DNA of 9,363 nt from contig JBBQDZ010000091.1 in NCBI GenBank assembly GCA_038320185.1, positions 1 through 9,363 of the forward strand, given 5' to 3'. The stretch is from JBBQDZ01 sp038320185. GTDB taxonomy: Bacteria; Actinomycetota; Thermoleophilia; Gaiellales; Gaiellaceae. Shown piece after piece: positions 7,124 to 9,363 of the stretch (the first letter of the stretch is position 1; each line of letters opens with the position of its first letter). Below the pieces are notes generated by a model that was given only the letters and a program-made list of their open reading frames with translations, did not search any database and had not been told where the DNA came from. The translations under genes and the position numbers were made by a program.

Positions 7124-8072
7124 GGGCTCCCGCCTTCCCTCCGTTCGCGACGATTCCCGTCGGCTTGGCAGGCAGGCCCGCCGCCTGACGAAGACGAGAC
7201 GCGATCTCGGCGATCTCGTCCGGCGCGTAGTCCGGTGCGAAGACGGCCGGCTGCGGCGGCAGATCGTTTGGCGCGAAGCCCTCGGGTGCCTCGTCGACGA
7301 CGGTCAGCTCCTCGTCGGTCTCGGGGTGCTTTCCGTTGAAGACGGCACGCAGCTCGCCGTAGTCGCTCGGCGAGAAGCGGTACAGCTTCAGGTGCTCGCC
7401 GCGCTCGAGATGGGGGGCGCACTCGGGGATCTTCGCGGTCGGGATCCGGGGCGAGGGGAAGAGCTTGCCGAGGTCGGCGCCGGTCAGTCGCTCGAGCGCC
7501 CGCGCGTACGCGAGCTGGTGGACTCCGCCACGTACGAGCAGATAGCCGGTCAACGCTCGCGCCGCCGGATGGTCGACGGTTTCGTAGACGCGGAGCTTGC
7601 CGCTGCGGGCTCCGGTCTCGAGGAAGTAGTTGTGCGTCAGATCCTCGATCAGGTCGCCGGAGGAGAAGACGTAGTCGCCGTTCCAGGGCCGACCCATCGA
7701 GTCCTGCGGGAGCGCGCCCAGACCTCCCGCGAGGTAGTGGTGGCTGTTCCGCGCGCCCTTGAGACCGGCGAGCGGAGTCTTCGGAGGGGTGCCCCCCTCG
7801 GCGGGGGAGGCGCCGGTGAGCATCGTGTTGATGGTCATGCAGACGAGCTCGACGTGGCCGAACTCCTCGGCGGCGATGTTCGCGACGAGGTCGTAGAAGG
7901 GCCGCGCCTGCTGCTTGCTGCGGAAGTTGAAGGACTGGAAGGTGTAGTTCAGGAACGTCGACATCTCGCCGAAGCGCCCGCCGAGGAGCTCCTGGACGGC
8001 TGCCGCGCCGTTCGGATCGGGGTCCGAGGGCGGCGGCAGCTGCGCCGCGACACGGTCGATACGAAGAATCAT
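7116..8072 (-). CDS. Manganese (non-heme) catalase
   Basis: Dimanganese catalase of 318 residues, close to the usual length of about 300; breaks hydrogen peroxide into water and oxygen in the cytoplasm. Ferritin-like four-helix core: LLGGRFGEMSTFLNYTFQSF (29-48), NIAAEEFGHVEL (65-76), DLTHNYFLETGAR (144-156) and RGGVHQLAYARALERLTG (181-198). The Mn ligands are expected at Glu36, Glu70, His73, Glu152 and His185, all present with family-like spacing, so the enzyme should be active. The C-terminal arm keeps LKLYRFSPSDYGELRAVFNG and FAPDYAPDEIAEIASRL. The insert at about 88-99 (SPAEGGTPPKT) is a Gly/Pro-rich loop. The ATG at 8072 is backed by GGAGG six bases upstream. It is the only minus-strand gene here, tail-to-tail with the GT-C-like gene and head-to-head with the methyltransferase gene, so it is separately transcribed and probably unrelated to glycan synthesis. 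Confidence 0.95.
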   Translation of the reverse strand: MILRIDRVAAQLPPPSDPDPNGAAAVQELLGGRFGEMSTFLNYTFQSFNFRSKQQARPFYDLVANIAAEEFGHVELVCMTINTMLTGASPAEGGTPPKTPLAGLKGARNSHHYLAGGLGALPQDSMGRPWNGDYVFSSGDLIEDLTHNYFLETGARSGKLRVYETVDHPAARALTGYLLVRGGVHQLAYARALERLTGADLGKLFPSPRIPTAKIPECAPHLERGEHLKLYRFSPSDYGELRAVFNGKHPETDEELTVVDEAPEGFAPNDLPPQPAVFAPDYAPDEIAEIASRLRQAAGLPAKPTGIVANGGKAGALT

Positions 8073-8073
8073 T

Positions 8074-8087
8074 CTCTGCCTCCAGAG
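8074..8087 (-). promoter_or_regulatory. Catalase ribosome binding site displayed in a small hairpin
   Basis: On the minus strand the catalase leader reads CTCTG-GAGG-CAGAG and then A before the ATG. GGAGG (8079-8083) is a strong Shine-Dalgarno site six bases from the start. The flanking CTCTG and CAGAG are perfect 5-nt complements, so the GAGG would sit in a four-base loop. The binding site is certain by eye; the hairpin is a paper fold and could be chance. Confidence 0.65.
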
Positions 8088-8095
8088 GTTGTGAG

Positions 8096-8118
8096 TGCCG
8101 CCTGGCTACCCGGCGGCA
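8096..8118. repeat. 7-bp perfect inverted repeat in the divergent spacer
   Basis: TGCCGCC (8096-8102) and GGCGGCA (8112-8118) are perfect complements around a 9-nt centre, TGGCTACCC. It lies 24-46 bases upstream of the catalase ATG and 52 bases before the methyltransferase ATG, so it could be an operator or a 5'-leader hairpin of either gene. Function is inferred only from position; short GC-rich palindromes also arise by chance in DNA of this composition. Confidence 0.5.
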
Positions 8119-8162
8119 TGCCCGGCAAACAAGTCCGCCGCAAGCGGCACTGCCTGGCATGC
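8116..8162. repeat. 12-nt imperfect inverted repeat enclosing a second palindrome
   Basis: The arms 8116-8127 (GCATGCCCGGCA) and 8151-8162 (TGCCTGGCATGC) pair at 11 of 12 positions; the one mismatch is 8123 with 8155. The 23-nt spacer contains a nested palindrome, GCCGCAAGCGGC (8137-8148). GGCATG occurs three times (8115, 8156, 8167), the last overlapping the methyltransferase start. The left arm overlaps the neighbouring inverted repeat, so the two stems exclude each other. Possible roles are a dimeric regulator site between divergent genes, or RNA structure in the methyltransferase leader. No convincing -35/-10 pair was found on either strand of this spacer. Confidence 0.5.
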
Positions 8163-8169
8163 TCGCGGC

Positions 8170-8925
8170 ATGGCGAAGGGTGAGCGTGCGGCCGACTGGG
8201 ACCGCCACTGGCGCTCCGACCCGGTCGACCCCGGCGCGCCGGCCGCCGAGGCGCGGACGCCGCGCTGGCGCGCACAGGAGCGGTTCGTTCGCGACCGCTT
8301 CGGAGGCTTCGAGGGGCTGAGCGTGATCGAGCTCGGCGCCGGGCGGGGCCTCAACGGCGTCCTCTGCGCGCAGCGCGGTGCGCGGGTGACGCTGCTGGAC
8401 GTCTCCCAGTTCCCGCTCGACCAGGCGCGCGGGCTCTTCTCGGCTCAAGGGCTCGACGTCCAGACAGTCGTCGGGGATGTGTTCGACCTGCCGGCGGAGG
8501 TACTGGACCGGTTCGACCTGTCCATGTCGTACGGCCTCTGCGAGCACTTCCTCGGGGACCGGCGCCGGCGGGTGGTCGCGGCGCACCTCGAGCCCCTGCG
8601 CCCGGGCGGCGTCGCCCTCGTCGGTGTCCCCAACCGGCTCGCTCCCGTGTACCGGCTCTGGAAGCGCGTCCTCGAGCTCCGCGGCACCTGGACCCTCGGC
8701 ACCGAGGAGCCGTTCTCCGCCGCGGAGCTCGCGCGGCTCGCGCGGGCGGCGGGAGGAGCGCCGCTTCGGCCGATCTACGGCAGCTTCGCGGCGTCAGCCG
8801 TGAACCACGGCGTGAACCAGGCGCTCCACAAGCTCGGTCGCCCGCCGCTGCCGGTGCCACAGGTACGCCTCCCGGTCCTCGACCGCTTCGCGTACGAGCT
8901 GCTGGTGCCGATCGAGAAGCCATGA
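8170..8925 (+). CDS. Class I SAM-dependent methyltransferase
   Basis: 251-residue methyltransferase with a complete Rossmann core. Motif I is VIELGAGRGLNG (52-63), the acidic end of strand two is LLDVSQ (75-80), motif II is VVGDVFDLP (100-108), and motif IV-like FDLSMSYGLCEHF (115-127) is followed by LRPGGVALVGVPN (143-155). This is the UbiG/Methyltransf_11-25 type, acting on small molecules or sugars rather than DNA. The start ATG 8170 is favoured because the protein then opens with WDRHW, common in this group; a GTG at 8095 in the same frame would add 25 residues with no family character and would consume the inverted repeats. No Shine-Dalgarno site is visible before 8170. Its stop overlaps the start of the next gene in ATGA, so it is coupled to a glycosyltransferase and may methylate a glycan or its lipid carrier. 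Substrate unknown. Confidence 0.88.
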   Translation: MAKGERAADWDRHWRSDPVDPGAPAAEARTPRWRAQERFVRDRFGGFEGLSVIELGAGRGLNGVLCAQRGARVTLLDVSQFPLDQARGLFSAQGLDVQTVVGDVFDLPAEVLDRFDLSMSYGLCEHFLGDRRRRVVAAHLEPLRPGGVALVGVPNRLAPVYRLWKRVLELRGTWTLGTEEPFSAAELARLARAAGGAPLRPIYGSFAASAVNHGVNQALHKLGRPPLPVPQVRLPVLDRFAYELLVPIEKP

Positions 8926-9363
8926 AGGTCGCCGTCCTGACGACCTCCTACCCGCGCTGGGAGGGCGATGCGGCGGGACGCTTCGTGGCCGATGCCGTAG
9001 AGCAGCTCCGCGGACGCGGCGTGGAGGTCGAGGTGGTCTCGCCGCAGAGCTTCCGGCACTTCGGCATCGCCTACGGCGCCGGCGTCGTCGGGAACCTGCG
9101 GGCGCAGCCGGCGCGCGCCATCCTGCTGCCCGCGATGCTCGGGAGCTTCGCGGCGGCCGCCCGCCGGGCCGCCCGCGGTGCCGATCTCGTCCACGCCCAC
9201 TGGCTTCCGGCCGGAGCCGTGGCGCGGTTGACGGGGAAGCCGTACGTCGTCCAGCTCTGGGGGACGGACGTGGAGCTTGCGCGGCGCGCGCCGCTGCTCG
9301 CGCGGCCTATCCTCCGCGCGGCCAGCCTCGTCGTCTGCGCCTCGAACGCGCTCGCGGACGCCG
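8922..9363 (+). CDS. Family 4 glycosyltransferase, N-terminal part (3' partial)
   Basis: Open from ATG 8922 to the right edge with no stop; 147 residues visible. This is the N-terminal Rossmann half of a GT-B glycosyltransferase, GT4 type, which binds the acceptor. Seen: MKVAVLTTSYPRWEGDAAG (1-19), typical of strand one and the following loop, FVADAVEQLRGRGVEVEVVSP (helix and strand two), ADLVHAHWLPAGAVARL (87-103), and PYVVQLWGTDVEL (107-119), close to the family's v-t-hGtDv segment. SLVVCASNALAD (135-146) is the usual end of the domain. The C-terminal donor-binding half with its E-x7-E motif is outside the window. ATG overlaps the methyltransferase stop by 4 nt, so the pair forms one transcription unit. 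The sugar transferred cannot be told from this half. Confidence 0.88.
   Translation, partial: MKVAVLTTSYPRWEGDAAGRFVADAVEQLRGRGVEVEVVSPQSFRHFGIAYGAGVVGNLRAQPARAILLPAMLGSFAAAARRAARGADLVHAHWLPAGAVARLTGKPYVVQLWGTDVELARRAPLLARPILRAASLVVCASNALADA

Noticed and set aside
4756..7188. Plus-strand open frame of about 810 codons, one frame off from the GT-C-like gene
   Set aside because: Low-complexity Arg/Ala/Gly translation without helices or motifs, while the alternative frame gives a coherent membrane protein and starts exactly at the previous stop.
7792..7807. CCCCC-TCGGC-GGGGG hairpin resembling a terminator stem
   Set aside because: It is inside the catalase coding region, encodes the Gly/Pro-rich loop at about residues 88-98, and has no T-run after it.
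8089..8111. Possible promoter elements (TTGTGA on plus, TTGTTT then GTAGCC on minus) in the divergent spacer
   Set aside because: The -10 partners are poor or at wrong spacing, so no promoter is annotated.
8095..8169. GTG 8095 as an upstream start for the methyltransferase
   Set aside because: It adds 25 residues without family similarity and has no binding site; ATG 8170 fits the usual N-terminus.
7108..8586. Long minus-strand open frame of about 490 codons across the catalase and methyltransferase genes
   Set aside because: It is rich in Arg, Pro and Ala with no family motif, and it overlaps two well-supported genes in other frames; long open antisense frames are expected at this GC content.

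Overview
The window is about 70% GC by eye, with genes packed nose to tail and several GTG starts. Together with the gene families present, this suggests a high-GC Gram-positive bacterium. The actinobacterial class Thermoleophilia is a guess from overall feel; no marker gene is present to settle it.

Layout: positions 1-7123 hold six plus-strand genes with almost no space between them. They are a nucleotide-sugar 4,6-dehydratase-like SDR (5' end cut off by the window), an ATP-grasp ligase, an ArnB-like PLP sugar aminotransferase (DegT family), an LPG-synthase-type membrane protein, a family 2 glycosyltransferase and a large GT-C-like membrane protein. Every junction overlaps (49, 20, 8 and 4 nt) except the aminotransferase/membrane-protein one (about 49 nt gap), so this is very probably one operon. 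A manganese catalase gene (7116-8072) lies on the minus strand, its 3' end overlapping the last operon gene by 8 nt. A 97-nt divergent spacer rich in inverted repeats follows. A second plus-strand unit then begins: a SAM-dependent methyltransferase and, coupled by ATGA, a family 4 glycosyltransferase cut by the right edge.

How the genes may work together: the SDR and the aminotransferase are the standard pair for making an NDP-4-amino-4,6-dideoxysugar. The ATP-grasp enzyme locked between them by overlapping reading frames is a candidate for attaching an amino acid or other carboxylate to that amino group. The GT2, GT4 and GT-C proteins would assemble the sugars into a cell-surface glycan, and the LPG-synthase-type protein may help with lipid or glycolipid handling. 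The methyltransferase could decorate the glycan. The catalase looks like an unrelated oxidative-stress gene placed inside the glycan locus. No RNA genes, CRISPR arrays, insertion sequences or tRNAs were seen. The only non-coding stretches are 3166-3214 and 8073-8169.
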